Assembly: GCF_014653435.1 (NCBI RefSeq) | Contig: NZ_BNAO01000004.1 | Location: 132,402 to 196,401, forward strand | Origin: Alishewanella longhuensis | GTDB taxonomy: Bacteria > Pseudomonadota > Gammaproteobacteria > Enterobacterales > Alteromonadaceae | Reading direction: 5' to 3' | DNA length: 64,000 nt | In this document: piece after piece, positions 8,822 through 18,103 of the stretch | Numbering within the stretch: the first letter of the stretch is position 1 | Layout of the letters: the number at the start of each line of letters is the position of its first letter | Made by a program: the position numbers and the translations under genes | The notes under the pieces: generated by a model | Database searches by the model: none | Told to the model about the DNA's origin: nothing | What the model saw: the letters and a program-made list of their open reading frames with translations, nothing else

Positions 8822-10138
8822 ATGACATTAGGGAATTTGACTAATCCCTTCATTTCTTTGGTAATTCCAACCAGAAATCGCCCCGAGCTGGTTGAGTATT
8901 GTCTGGCGTGTATTGCAGCCCAAACGTGCACGGATTTTGAAGTCATTTTATCTGATAACGGAACTGACCGTTTATGCGAACAGCAATTTCAACTATATCG
9001 GCATGACAAGCGGTTTAAGTATGTACGCCCATCTGCTGATTTAAATATGTGTGATCATTGGCAATTCGCGGTGTCCTTCGCTCAGGGGGAGTATGTAACG
9101 ATTCTTAGCGAGAAATTTATGTTACGGCCTGACGCCGTTTTGCTACTTTCGCAAATGGCCAAGCAATACCAAGCGGATATCTTTAGTTGGCAGTTTGAGC
9201 GCTATGAGGCCAACGGAAATGACATATCTAAAGGTCATTATCATCCGTTAATGAAGCCGGTTGCACCAAGTTATTACAGCACGGTTGACGAGTTAAAACG
9301 ACGACTGAATTTTGCTACTCCGACGTTTTGTCGTCAATTTCGCCATAAAACTAGCTACGGAAAAATGTATTCCGGGTGCGTAAAACGCAGTGTTCTACTT
9401 AGAGCACAGGCACATTTTGGTAGCGTGTTTCAGCCTTATAGCCCAGACTATACTTCAATGATTGCCTTGCTAAATGAAAGTGAGCTAGCGATAGATGTCG
9501 GTCAAAGTTTGATGGTGGTGGTTTTTGGCTCTCAGATTTCCACCGGGGAAGCGACCAAATCGTCGGTACAGGTGGCGGTTGATTATTGTTCAGAGTATAA
9601 ACATATCATTGAGGACTTTACCCAGAGAACATTGTTCGATGGTGCCTGGGTCGGTCACAACAGCTTTATTGCTTATGACTATCACTTAATGTGTAAACAA
9701 GCGACCTATGGTCCTTTATCCGAGCAGTCAGTTAATCGAGCTAATTTACTTAGTTGGTTAATGACAGATATTAACGATATATCGGATTGGGGAAACTATG
9801 ATGAATCAGCGTTCAAAGCTGCAATCGATTTTCATCTTTCACAATTTGAACCAGCTGAGCAGACAGAGATCTTACGCCGGGCTAAAGAGTTTGAGCATAA
9901 TAAGCCTTGTTCTAGGGAAATTTATCACTCAGGTTTAGCTAAGTTAATAGATATGCCACCTAATCTGACAGCTGAGGCCTTAGCTCAAATGCACTGGTGT
10001 GATGGCATTGCGCCAGCTAGAAAAAATGTACTTAACCAGGATGAGGGGATACTGGCAGCCGTCGATTACTGCTATCGATACAATGCAAGTAGTTGTAAAT
10101 TGTTGAATATTAAATTATCCAGCATAGAAAATGTTTGA
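8822..10138 (+). CDS. GT2 glycosyltransferase
   Basis: A 438-residue family 2 glycosyltransferase. The N-terminal domain has ISLVIPTRNRPELVEYCL, FEVILSDNG and a region around residue 95 (GEYVTILSEKFML), where the usual DxD is replaced by SEK. That replacement is an oddity that may reflect altered metal use. The C-terminal about 200 residues have no recognisable domain. It overlaps the next gene by eight bases, so the two are probably one transcription unit. It could add a sugar to the island glycan; acceptor and donor are unknown. Missing DxD leaves some doubt about catalysis. Confidence 0.7.
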   Translation: MTLGNLTNPFISLVIPTRNRPELVEYCLACIAAQTCTDFEVILSDNGTDRLCEQQFQLYRHDKRFKYVRPSADLNMCDHWQFAVSFAQGEYVTILSEKFMLRPDAVLLLSQMAKQYQADIFSWQFERYEANGNDISKGHYHPLMKPVAPSYYSTVDELKRRLNFATPTFCRQFRHKTSYGKMYSGCVKRSVLLRAQAHFGSVFQPYSPDYTSMIALLNESELAIDVGQSLMVVVFGSQISTGEATKSSVQVAVDYCSEYKHIIEDFTQRTLFDGAWVGHNSFIAYDYHLMCKQATYGPLSEQSVNRANLLSWLMTDINDISDWGNYDESAFKAAIDFHLSQFEPAEQTEILRRAKEFEHNKPCSREIYHSGLAKLIDMPPNLTAEALAQMHWCDGIAPARKNVLNQDEGILAAVDYCYRYNASSCKLLNIKLSSIENV

Positions 10139-11924
10139 GGTATTGCAAGACATTACAGAGCTATCGCAGTGGTCTACGCAACAGCCGGTGATACCCAGGC
10201 TGGGTTTTTTGCTGTTCCCATCAGCAGTATCTAGCCAGTTAACCGATTTTATCGCAGAATGTTGTGCCTATGCTAATGGCGGTGTCCGCTGCTGTGTTGT
10301 TTATGCGAACATGGAGCTTACAGCGGTATTAGAACAGCTGGTGGATATGTCGGTAACAATATTGCCTTTGTCGCTGCTACAACAGCACAGCGCTTTACAA
10401 GGCAATTGTGCTCTGGATATGTTATTTATTCAGGAAAGCTATTTTGCGCCTGAGCTAACATTGCCCAAAAATTTAGTTAGGGTGGGCTTACCGCACGGTA
10501 CTGATATTCCGATAAAGAAAACGCTAACCACATATGGTGGCATATTGGAATTTGATTATGTGCTGGCGATCTCTTCCTACCCGGCAATGGATGACCAGGC
10601 GTTTTATCACGAATACCCACTGCCGCTGCGAAGCCACCAGCGGCCATATTGTTGTGTCATTCCTTTTGGTATGCCGAAGTTTGACCGGTTTTTGCGTCAG
10701 TGCAGACTGGCAGGTAAACCTGATAGTATTATTTTTCATCTTTCGAACCTACGTATCGAAAGACCAGATGTTGTCGCGCTCAGTGCACATCTGCTGCCTC
10801 TGATACTGCAAGCTTTTCCCCATTACAGGGTTATTTTCAGGCCATTCCCTGCTGATCTAGCGCACCCTGACGTCAGAGCATTAATTGATATTGGTCAAGG
10901 CTTTGATAATTTTATTGTTAGTGACAGCCCTTCTTATATTAATGACTACGCGCGCGGTTCAGTTATGTTGTGCTTTCGCGACTACTCTGAACATTTGTTT
11001 GCACAGGCAACAGGTCGGCCGGTTCTGCTGGTGGACGAAGAGTCAGATCAATTGTTGACTAAGATTGAGCTGGCGTTGTCAGATAAGAGTTTAAATACTA
11101 ATAAGCCGCGAGTATTTAACCCCGGAAACTCGGTAGGCTACCTGCTAAGCCAACTTGATTTCATGCTGACTGCTAAAACACACCCTGAGTGGCAATATTT
11201 TCAACTTAGCATGAAGGACAGTGAGGCAGATATTGCTGTGTTAATCCAGCGTCATCTTAGTGGCAGCTCTCCTTTTCATAAGTTGGCGCTGGCAGCACTA
11301 ACAAAATTTCCAGACCAGTTTCGCTATGTGTTGGCAGTAGTTGTCTCGCTAAGTCGTGCGCCATTGCTGGCAAACCAGCAGTTAGCTCAACTGTACTGGC
11401 AAAAAGCAGTTGACGTGCTAACCAGCTGGCTGGCAATTCGTCAAATTGACAAGCCGCAATTAACCTTGTTAGCGTGCTATCTGGCGCAGGCAAATCAAGC
11501 GTGCCAACGCTATTTGTGTTATCCGAAGCAATGTAGTGAGGCTTATCGAGCCTTTAGTCTCAGATTGGCGAGGGCATTAAAAACGGTGAAACCACTTACC
11601 GTCATGTCTAGGAACTTTCGTCACGCACAGAGTAGTACAACCTTATTATCCGGCGGAGATGTACAACTCTACGGTGCCGGAGAACTGGGACAACGATATG
11701 CTCTAAATAGTCGATTCAGAGAGATTTTTAATATTGTCAACTGGGTAGACCAAAGTGAGCGGATGCAAGGGCAAAGATTAGCGGACGTAACGATTTCAGC
11801 GCCGAGTACGCTAAGTCAATTTAATGCTCCGGTACTGGTATGCTCGGTTGCCTATGCTGAAGAGATATACTGCTATCTCACAACACAATTAGGCCTGCAG
11901 CACGATATCTATTTCGTTGAATAA
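10131..11924 (+). CDS. putative GT-B/glycerophosphotransferase-like protein with C-terminal Rossmann domain
   Basis: A 597-residue protein. The central part resembles GT-B type capsule and CDP-glycerol transferases: GLPHGTDIP near residue 121, IPFGMPKFDRF, a FRPFP segment, then DYARGSVMLCFRDYSEHLFAQATGRPVLLV, which parallels the TDFSS..D...RP region of TagF-like proteins. The last about 85 residues show VQLYGAGELGQRYAL, the same kind of Rossmann pattern as in 4954-6300 and 21555-22544. The start overlaps the upstream GT2 gene by eight bases. The overall family assignment is tentative; the enzyme may transfer a sugar or a polyol phosphate. It is followed by a 105-base gap before rfbF. Confidence 0.5.
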   Translation: MFEVLQDITELSQWSTQQPVIPRLGFLLFPSAVSSQLTDFIAECCAYANGGVRCCVVYANMELTAVLEQLVDMSVTILPLSLLQQHSALQGNCALDMLFIQESYFAPELTLPKNLVRVGLPHGTDIPIKKTLTTYGGILEFDYVLAISSYPAMDDQAFYHEYPLPLRSHQRPYCCVIPFGMPKFDRFLRQCRLAGKPDSIIFHLSNLRIERPDVVALSAHLLPLILQAFPHYRVIFRPFPADLAHPDVRALIDIGQGFDNFIVSDSPSYINDYARGSVMLCFRDYSEHLFAQATGRPVLLVDEESDQLLTKIELALSDKSLNTNKPRVFNPGNSVGYLLSQLDFMLTAKTHPEWQYFQLSMKDSEADIAVLIQRHLSGSSPFHKLALAALTKFPDQFRYVLAVVVSLSRAPLLANQQLAQLYWQKAVDVLTSWLAIRQIDKPQLTLLACYLAQANQACQRYLCYPKQCSEAYRAFSLRLARALKTVKPLTVMSRNFRHAQSSTTLLSGGDVQLYGAGELGQRYALNSRFREIFNIVNWVDQSERMQGQRLADVTISAPSTLSQFNAPVLVCSVAYAEEIYCYLTTQLGLQHDIYFVE

Positions 11925-12029
11925 CTGGCCTGATATATGCTATCGACTGTAGATAATTGATCTGGCGTCAAAAAATCAGCTGCATGCAGCTGCCTTTGCT
12001 GCAGATGGGTACAGTATGAAGGATATCTT

Positions 12030-12800
12030 ATGACAAAAGCCGTGATACTGGCCGGGGGGTTAGGCACCCGTATCAGCGAAGAATCGCATTTAAAGCCTAA
12101 ACCAATGATTGAAATAGGTGGTAAACCCATCCTCTGGCATATTATGAAAATCTATTCGGCGCATGGCATCAATGATTTTGTTATCTGTCTGGGGTACAAG
12201 GGCTACATTATCAAAGAATACTTTGCCAACTACTTTTTGCATATGTCTGATGTTACTTTTGATATGCGCTCTAACAAAATGGAAGTGCATGAAAAGCACG
12301 TGGAACCCTGGCGCGTAACCTTGGTAGATACCGGCGAAAACAGCATGACCGGTGGTCGTTTGCGCCGGGTGAAAGATTATGTTGGTGATGAAACTTTCTG
12401 CTTTACCTATGGTGATGGTGTAGCTGATATCAATATTAAGCAGGCATTACAACAGCATAAAATAGCCGGTAAAACGGCTACTGTCAGTGCTATTCAGCCA
12501 CCCGGGCGCTATGGTGCGTTAAATATTAATAATGGCTTGGTACAACAGTTTCAGGAAAAACCGGCAGGTGATGGTGCCTGGATCAACGGGGGTTTTTTTG
12601 TATTGGAACCTTCAGTCTTTGACTACCTGCACCAGGACAGCGATAGCTTTGAAGGTCGGCCACTGATGCAATTGGCTGAGCAAGGCCAGCTGAACGCTTA
12701 TCAGCATGAAGGGTTTTGGCAAGCAATGGATACTTTACGCGATAAAAATCAGCTTGAGGCGCTTTGGCAATCTGGTGAGGCGCCATGGAAGATTTGGTAG
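12030..12800 (+). CDS. rfbF: glucose-1-phosphate cytidylyltransferase
   Basis: A 256-residue nucleotidyltransferase with the GG-LGTR motif at residues 9-14, [30 protein letters not shown] and GGFFVLEP, the hallmarks of RfbF/DdhA. It forms CDP-glucose from CTP and glucose-1-phosphate, the first step to CDP-6-deoxyhexoses. AAGGA precedes the ATG. The next gene begins inside its 3' end (16-base overlap) and encodes the expected second enzyme, which strongly supports the call. Confidence 0.93.
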   Translation: MTKAVILAGGLGTRISEESHLKPKPMIEIGGKPILWHIMKIYSAHGINDFVICLGYKGYIIKEYFANYFLHMSDVTFDMRSNKMEVHEKHVEPWRVTLVDTGENSMTGGRLRRVKDYVGDETFCFTYGDGVADINIKQALQQHKIAGKTATVSAIQPPGRYGALNINNGLVQQFQEKPAGDGAWINGGFFVLEPSVFDYLHQDSDSFEGRPLMQLAEQGQLNAYQHEGFWQAMDTLRDKNQLEALWQSGEAPWKIW

Positions 12801-13876
12801 AATCCTGTTTTAACGGTACCTTTGCCAGCAAACGCGTACTGCTAACCGGGCATACTGGCTTTAAAGGCAGTTGGTTAGCATTGTGGTTGCAACAGCTTGG
12901 TGCAGAGGTAACCGGCTTAAGCTTGGCACCCGATACTGAACCTGCCCATTGGTCTTTTCTTAATCTTACCGGCCAGCACTTTGCACAGGATGTCTGTGAC
13001 GCTGGCGCCGTTAGAGAAATAGTGGACAAAGTCAAACCGGAACTGGTATTGCATCTTGCCGCGCAACCGTTGGTGCGGCAATCCTACACTGATCCGATAA
13101 CGACCTGGCAAACCAATGTTATGGGTACCGTTAATGTACTGGAGGCTTGTCGTTTACAACGCTCAGTGCGCGCTGTTATTGCGGTTACCACTGACAAGGT
13201 CTATGACAATACGGAAACGGGCATTGCTTTTACCGAGCAACAACCGTTGGGCGGCCATGATCCTTACAGCGCCTCAAAAGCGGCCTGTGAATTAGTGGTA
13301 CAAAGTTATCGCCGCAGCTTTTTTGCATCAGGTGGGCCCTTGCTCGCTAGCGCCAGGGCTGGCAATGTTATCGGTGGTGGTGACTGGGCTGCCGAAAGGC
13401 TGATCCCCGATGTTGTCAGGGCTTGTCACGCCAGCTCAGCTTTAGTTATTCGCTCGCCCAACGCTGTGCGGCCCTGGCAGCATGTGTTGGATTCCTTGTC
13501 GGGTTATTTGCTGCTAGCAGCAGAGTTGCTCCGCGGCAGGCAAGAGCTGGCCTGTAGCTGGAATTTTGGTCCGGCGCAATCAGACAGCAAAACAGTGCTC
13601 GATGTATTGACACTAATGCAGCACCATTGGCCAGAGCTATGCTGGCAAAGCGACAATACGCCAGCGCAATGGCATGAAGCTGGCCTGCTGCGGCTTGATA
13701 CCAGCAAAGCTGGACAGCTGCTACAGTGGCAACCTATATGGAATGTGTCGCAAGCCGCTGAGAAGACGGCACTCTGGTACCAGGCATTCTATCAACAGCA
13801 ACAATTACTGACACAACAACAACTGCAAAATTATATCGCCGACGCCCGGCATCAGGGTGCCGTATGGACAAACTAA
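12785..13876 (+). CDS. rfbG: CDP-glucose 4,6-dehydratase
   Basis: A 363-residue extended SDR. The NAD-binding [14 protein letters not shown] occurs near residue 22, TTDKVYDN carries the Thr-Asp-Lys catalytic set, and YSASK gives Tyr161 and Lys165. RfbG/DdhB converts CDP-glucose to CDP-4-keto-6-deoxyglucose, the branch point for dideoxy and amino sugars. The gene starts within rfbF and ends within the epimerase gene (13-base overlap), indicating a tightly coupled operon. No ascC/E1-E3 (CDP-3,6-dideoxy) genes follow, so the pathway diverges toward a modified 6-deoxy sugar. Confidence 0.93.
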   Translation: MEDLVESCFNGTFASKRVLLTGHTGFKGSWLALWLQQLGAEVTGLSLAPDTEPAHWSFLNLTGQHFAQDVCDAGAVREIVDKVKPELVLHLAAQPLVRQSYTDPITTWQTNVMGTVNVLEACRLQRSVRAVIAVTTDKVYDNTETGIAFTEQQPLGGHDPYSASKAACELVVQSYRRSFFASGGPLLASARAGNVIGGGDWAAERLIPDVVRACHASSALVIRSPNAVRPWQHVLDSLSGYLLLAAELLRGRQELACSWNFGPAQSDSKTVLDVLTLMQHHWPELCWQSDNTPAQWHEAGLLRLDTSKAGQLLQWQPIWNVSQAAEKTALWYQAFYQQQQLLTQQQLQNYIADARHQGAVWTN

Positions 13877-14424
13877 GCCGGCAAAGCACCAAGCTTGCGG
13901 GTGTTGAACTGATCACGTCACTGCGACATAGCGATAGCCGGGGTAGTTTTAGCCGCTGGTTTTGCCAACAAGAGCTGGCATCGTTACTGCCAAGGCAACA
14001 GATTGTGCAAATAAATCATTCTATCAGCAGCAAACAGGGCACCGTTCGTGGTATGCATTTTCAGTATCCGCCCTACGCTGAGTATAAGCTGGTGCGCTGT
14101 ATTGTCGGCCGGGTGTTTGACGTGGTAATAGACTTACGAGCGGGGTCTGCCAGCTTTATGCAACATATAAGTGTGGAGCTGTCGCCGGAGCAAAACACTA
14201 TGTTGTTAATACCGCCCGGCTGTGCTCATGGCTTTCAGAGCCTGACCGATAATGCTGAATTGCTATATCTGCACAGTGCTTTTTATACGCCGGACGCTGA
14301 AGGCGGTCTGCGTTTTGATGATCCTGCGCTTAAGATTGACTGGCCTTTGCCGATAAGCTGTGTATCCGAGCGCGATGCGCAGCTACCTTTGTTAAACCAA
14401 CATTTTTCTGGACTTAAATTATGA
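13864..14424 (+). CDS. dTDP-4-dehydrorhamnose 3,5-epimerase-like (RmlC family) sugar epimerase
   Basis: A 186-residue cupin protein of the RmlC family: SDSRGSFSRWF, then GTVRGMHFQ with the catalytic base candidate His65, IPPGCAHGFQ, and LYLHSAFYTPDAEGGLRFDDP with the family Tyr. It would epimerise a 4-keto-6-deoxy sugar at C3 and/or C5, or only at C3 as in antibiotic-sugar pathways. Here the substrate is probably CDP-4-keto-6-deoxyglucose because of the flanking rfbG. It overlaps the methyltransferase start by four bases. Confidence 0.82.
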   Translation: MDKLSRQSTKLAGVELITSLRHSDSRGSFSRWFCQQELASLLPRQQIVQINHSISSKQGTVRGMHFQYPPYAEYKLVRCIVGRVFDVVIDLRAGSASFMQHISVELSPEQNTMLLIPPGCAHGFQSLTDNAELLYLHSAFYTPDAEGGLRFDDPALKIDWPLPISCVSERDAQLPLLNQHFSGLKL

Positions 14425-15644
14425 ATTGTCGGCATTGCCAGCATCAATTAACGCTGCCACTGGTTGACCTTGGTGTTATGCCACCATCAAATGCTTATCT
14501 TAGCCAAGCAGATTTAAGTGCCAATGAAGCCTGTTATCCGCTTAAAGTATGGGTTTGTCAGCATTGTTGGTTGGTTCAGACTGAAGATTTCACCAGAGCC
14601 GATGAACTTTTTACGGCAGATTATGCTTATTTTTCATCAACTTCGGCCAGCTGGCTGGCGCATGCTAAAGACTTTGCTGATGTCAGTGTAAAAAAACTTG
14701 CCTTGGATAAGCAGAGTTTTGTGGTGGAGCTGGCCTCTAACGATGGTTATCTGCTGAAAAACTATGTCGCAGCAGGCATTCCGTGCCTTGGCGTTGAACC
14801 GACAGCCGCCACGGCTGCTGCAGCGCGCGAGCTTGGTATTGAAGTTGTTTCTGCGTTTTTTGGTGCGCAAAAAGCGACTGAGCTAGTGCAGGATTACCGC
14901 CAAGCAGATTTAATCGTAGCGAATAATGTCTTGGCTCATGTACCCGATATTAACGATTTTGTAGCCGGCATCGCCCGGCTACTGGCGCCTGAAGGCACTG
15001 TTAGTATAGAGTTTCCGCATTTGCTCAATCTACTGGAGCTATGCCAGTTCGACACTATTTACCATGAGCATTATTCTTATTTATCCTTGTATACGGTGCA
15101 GCGTATTTTTGCCGTTGCAGGGCTGCGCATTGTTGATGTTGAAGTACTGAGCACTCACGGAGGCAGCTTACGAGTTTGGCTATGTCATCAGCATAGCCAA
15201 CAGTTGGCTACGGCTGCGGTAGGCAAGGTATTGCAACAAGAACGACAGGCCGGCTTGCAAAGTGCTGACGCTTACAGTGGTTTTCAGTCGCGGGTCGATA
15301 ATGTCGCCGCACAATTAAAAAGTTTCTTAACAGAGTGCCAGCAAAGTGGTAAGAAAGTGGTCGCCTATGGCGCGGCGGCCAAAGGTAACACACTGCTTAA
15401 CTATGCGGGTATAGAATGTGAACTGTTGGCTGTAGTGGCGGATGCTGCGCCCTCCAAGCAGGGCAAGTTTTTGCCAGGCAGTCATGTACCTATAGTGCCT
15501 CCGGCTCGGTTGGCAGATCTGAAACCCGATTATGTGCTGATCCTGCCGTGGAATATTAGTCGCGAGATAATTTCTCAACTCCAACAGTTGCTTGCGAAAG
15601 GTACTAAATTTGTCACTGCAATACCGGAACTTAGAATTTTATGA
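14421..15644 (+). CDS. NDP-sugar C-methyltransferase (zinc-binding, TylC3-like)
   Basis: A 407-residue SAM-dependent methyltransferase with the three-part layout of sugar C-methyltransferases. The N-terminal zinc finger has Cys3, Cys6, Cys46 and Cys49. The SAM core shows VVELASNDGYLLKNY, and IVANNVLAHVPDINDF follows. The C-terminal domain carries VVAYGAAAKGNTLLNYAGI. Related TylC3-type enzymes add a methyl branch at C3 of NDP-4-keto sugars. Coupled by four-base overlaps to the epimerase and the aminotransferase genes, it suggests a C-methyl-branched CDP sugar. The methylated carbon and substrate are inferred from family. Confidence 0.8.
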   Translation: MNCRHCQHQLTLPLVDLGVMPPSNAYLSQADLSANEACYPLKVWVCQHCWLVQTEDFTRADELFTADYAYFSSTSASWLAHAKDFADVSVKKLALDKQSFVVELASNDGYLLKNYVAAGIPCLGVEPTAATAAAARELGIEVVSAFFGAQKATELVQDYRQADLIVANNVLAHVPDINDFVAGIARLLAPEGTVSIEFPHLLNLLELCQFDTIYHEHYSYLSLYTVQRIFAVAGLRIVDVEVLSTHGGSLRVWLCHQHSQQLATAAVGKVLQQERQAGLQSADAYSGFQSRVDNVAAQLKSFLTECQQSGKKVVAYGAAAKGNTLLNYAGIECELLAVVADAAPSKQGKFLPGSHVPIVPPARLADLKPDYVLILPWNISREIISQLQQLLAKGTKFVTAIPELRIL

Positions 15645-16795
15645 ACAGTAAAATTGCCTATACCAAGCCCTCTATTACTGAACTGGAAATTCGTTATGTC
15701 ACTGATGCTGTTACACATGGTTGGGGTGAGCAGTGTTATCAATATATAGAGCGATTGGAGCAGCAATTTGCCAGCTACATAGGTACTAAATATGCTGTTG
15801 CTACCTCAAGTTGCACAGGTGCTTTGCATATGGGGTTGGCGGCATTAGGTATTGGGCCTGGTGATGAAGTTATTTTGGCTGATACAAACTGGATAGCCAG
15901 CGTTGCACCTGTAGTGTATTTAGGCGCAAAACCGGTGTTTGTTGACATTCTGCCAGACAGCTGGTGCCTGGACCCTACAGCTGTTGAGCGCGCTATAACA
16001 GCTAATACCAAAGCTATTATTGCCGTTCATTTATACGGCAATCTGTGTGAAATGGCACGATTGCAGGCGTTAGCAACAAAACACGGCCTGGCTTTAATCG
16101 AGGATGCCGCAGAAGCACTGGGTTCTGAATATCATGGGCAGAAAGCTGGCGGTATCGCTGATTTTGGTGTGTTTTCTTTTCATGGCACGAAAACGATGAC
16201 AACTGGTGAAGGGGGAATTTTTATTACCAATAATGCGACGCTTTATGAAAAAGTGCTGACATTAAGTAACCATGGCCGAAAGCGTGGTCAAACGAAACAA
16301 TTCTGGCCAGACGAACTGGGTTACAAGTACAAAATGTCCAATATTCAGGCAGCGCTTGGCTGTGCACAACTGGAACGAATTGATGAATTGGTAAGCGCCA
16401 AACGCGCAGTTTTTGCCAGATACCGGGAGATTTTGGCGCAGTGTTCTGAGCTGACACTTAATCCTGAGCCTGAAGGAACTATTAATTCTGCTTGGATGCC
16501 GACCGCGGTATTTTCTAAAGAAAGTCGAATAACCAGAGACCAATTACAGCTGGCTTTTTCTGCAGAGAACATTGATGCCAGAGTGTTTTTTTGGCCGCTA
16601 AGCAGTCTTGCTATGTTCAAAAATTCAACAGAAGTAGGTCAAGCAAAATTGTCATATGATATTTGCCAGCGTGCTATTAATTTACCCAGTTTTGTTGGGA
16701 TCAAAGATACTGAAATTAATAGAGTATGCGATGTCATCTTCAATCTCATCGCTGAAAATAAGTCTGACAAGACGGATGTCGCCAGAGGAATGTAA
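15641..16795 (+). CDS. DegT/DnrJ/EryC1/StrS family PLP sugar aminotransferase
   Basis: A 384-residue fold-type I PLP enzyme. The substrate loop GDEVILADTNWIAS, the PLP-contacting IEDAAEALGS and the Schiff-base motif FHGTKTMTTGEGG with Lys184 are present. A retained lysine argues for a transaminase rather than a ColD-like dehydrase, where it is His. It resembles perosamine/viosamine-type 4-aminotransferases. With rfbG upstream and a formyltransferase two genes on, a 4-amino (or 3-amino) 4,6-dideoxy sugar with N-formyl is a reasonable product. Four-base overlap with the C-methyltransferase. Confidence 0.87.
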   Translation: MNSKIAYTKPSITELEIRYVTDAVTHGWGEQCYQYIERLEQQFASYIGTKYAVATSSCTGALHMGLAALGIGPGDEVILADTNWIASVAPVVYLGAKPVFVDILPDSWCLDPTAVERAITANTKAIIAVHLYGNLCEMARLQALATKHGLALIEDAAEALGSEYHGQKAGGIADFGVFSFHGTKTMTTGEGGIFITNNATLYEKVLTLSNHGRKRGQTKQFWPDELGYKYKMSNIQAALGCAQLERIDELVSAKRAVFARYREILAQCSELTLNPEPEGTINSAWMPTAVFSKESRITRDQLQLAFSAENIDARVFFWPLSSLAMFKNSTEVGQAKLSYDICQRAINLPSFVGIKDTEINRVCDVIFNLIAENKSDKTDVARGM

Positions 16796-16796
16796 A

Positions 16797-17474
16797 ATGG
16801 GCTCTATCTCCGAAAAAATGGAAGAACATTATAAACAGACTTTTGAAAAGCACGGGGCAACCAGTCTGGGAGTTGATTGGGGCGCAGTATCTGCAGATCA
16901 CCAGCTCAGGTTGCAAAAAATGCTGTCAGTTTTGTTAGAAGGCCATGAAGATGCAACTGTTCTGGATGTGGGTTGTGGATTTGGTAGCTTGTATGATCTT
17001 ATAGTCAAGAATGACATTTCATTGCGATACAGTGGCGTGGACCTCTGTGAAAATATGATTAACTATGCGAAAAAGCAACACCCCAATTGCGAGTGGATAA
17101 ATGGTGATTTTTTGTCACTTAACTCTGAACATGGTACGTACGACTATGTAGTGTGTAATGGCATTCTTACTCAAAAACTTGTCGTCGGACAAAAAGAAAT
17201 GGATTCTTTCGCTAAAGAATTAATAAAAAAGATGTTTTCAATGTGCAACGTTGGTGTTGCATTTAATATTATGACAACGCATGCAAATTATTTTACCGAA
17301 AATCTATATTATCGAAACCCGGCAGAACTGCTGGGTTGGATCATGTCTGAGTTAACTGGCAAGGTGAAGCTGGATCATTCCTATCCGCTTTTTGAATATA
17401 CCTTATATTTGTACAAGGAAGATTTTCCTTTAATGTCGTATGGGGCCCATAGAACATTGAAGGGGGAAGTGTGA
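16797..17474 (+). CDS. class I SAM-dependent methyltransferase
   Basis: A 225-residue methyltransferase. AGAGGA at 16784-16789 sits seven bases before the ATG at 16797; longer in-frame starts would lie deep inside the aminotransferase gene. The N-terminus has KHGATSLGVDWG, common to a methyltransferase group in polysaccharide loci, and motif I is VLDVGCGFGSLYDL, followed by YSGVDLCENMI. It may O- or N-methylate the deoxysugar. An alternative worth testing is methylation of a phosphoramidate group, because Campylobacter phosphoramidate loci carry methyltransferases of this general type. Overlaps the formyltransferase by four bases. Confidence 0.75.
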   Translation: MGSISEKMEEHYKQTFEKHGATSLGVDWGAVSADHQLRLQKMLSVLLEGHEDATVLDVGCGFGSLYDLIVKNDISLRYSGVDLCENMINYAKKQHPNCEWINGDFLSLNSEHGTYDYVVCNGILTQKLVVGQKEMDSFAKELIKKMFSMCNVGVAFNIMTTHANYFTENLYYRNPAELLGWIMSELTGKVKLDHSYPLFEYTLYLYKEDFPLMSYGAHRTLKGEV

Positions 17475-18103
17475 AGGTAGGCATCATCTGCTCTAGCGGT
17501 GGTTCAGTCATTCATTACGCTGCGGAGATATGGCGCGGTTTAGGGAGAGATCTGGAGTGTTTTATTGTTACCGATAGGCTTTGTGGTGCTGAAAGTGGCC
17601 TGAATTTGAGGCGAAAACATATTCGAATTAATGAGACTGTATCAGAAAAGTTCAGCAAGCAATCTGCTCAGTGGTTTGTTGAGAACGAAGTGAAGTCCTG
17701 TCTGTTATTATTTAGTCGAATTGTTTCCTCAGAATTATATGGTGTTATTGATACGGTAAATATACATCCTTCTTTGCTGCCTGCTTATAAAGGATTTAAA
17801 GCTGTTGAAAGAGCGTTCAATTCTGGTGATCAAATTTTAGGTGCTACTTTGCATAAGGCAAATGATGATGTTGACAATGGACCGATTTTGGCTCAGTCCT
17901 GCAATGAGATGACGGGTGTTGATTTATTGACTGATTGGCATAGGGTATCATTTGCTCAGAAGGTTTATTTAACGTTAGTTTGGTTGGAGTTAGTTAGAAA
18001 CCCAATTCAGCCTTCAGTGCTACTTAGATTAGACACTGCCCGAGCATTTGACGACTTTATTAATAAAGAGGGGATAATATGGAAACCACTACCTGTAAAG
18101 TAG
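17471..18103 (+). CDS. formyltransferase (GART-like fold), probably sugar N-formyltransferase
   Basis: A 210-residue formyltransferase-fold protein starting GTG after AGGGGGA. The catalytic triad of the family is complete: Asn97 and His99 in NIHPSLLP, then DDVDNGPIL supplying the Asp. It would transfer a formyl group from 10-formyl-tetrahydrofolate to an amino sugar, matching the aminotransferase upstream. Short length resembles PurN-like single-domain enzymes. It overlaps the previous gene by four bases and the next by 25, so it is in the same operon. A second, divergent member of the fold lies at 26801-27568. Confidence 0.78.
   Translation: MKVGIICSSGGSVIHYAAEIWRGLGRDLECFIVTDRLCGAESGLNLRRKHIRINETVSEKFSKQSAQWFVENEVKSCLLLFSRIVSSELYGVIDTVNIHPSLLPAYKGFKAVERAFNSGDQILGATLHKANDDVDNGPILAQSCNEMTGVDLLTDWHRVSFAQKVYLTLVWLELVRNPIQPSVLLRLDTARAFDDFINKEGIIWKPLPVK

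Noticed and set aside
11977-11992. 16-base perfect palindrome before rfbF
   Set aside because: About one such palindrome is expected by chance in 64 kb and no repeat copies or operator context are seen.
12583-13035. Minus-strand 150-codon open frame across rfbF/rfbG
   Set aside because: Spans the overlap of two well-supported plus-strand genes and shows no conserved motif.
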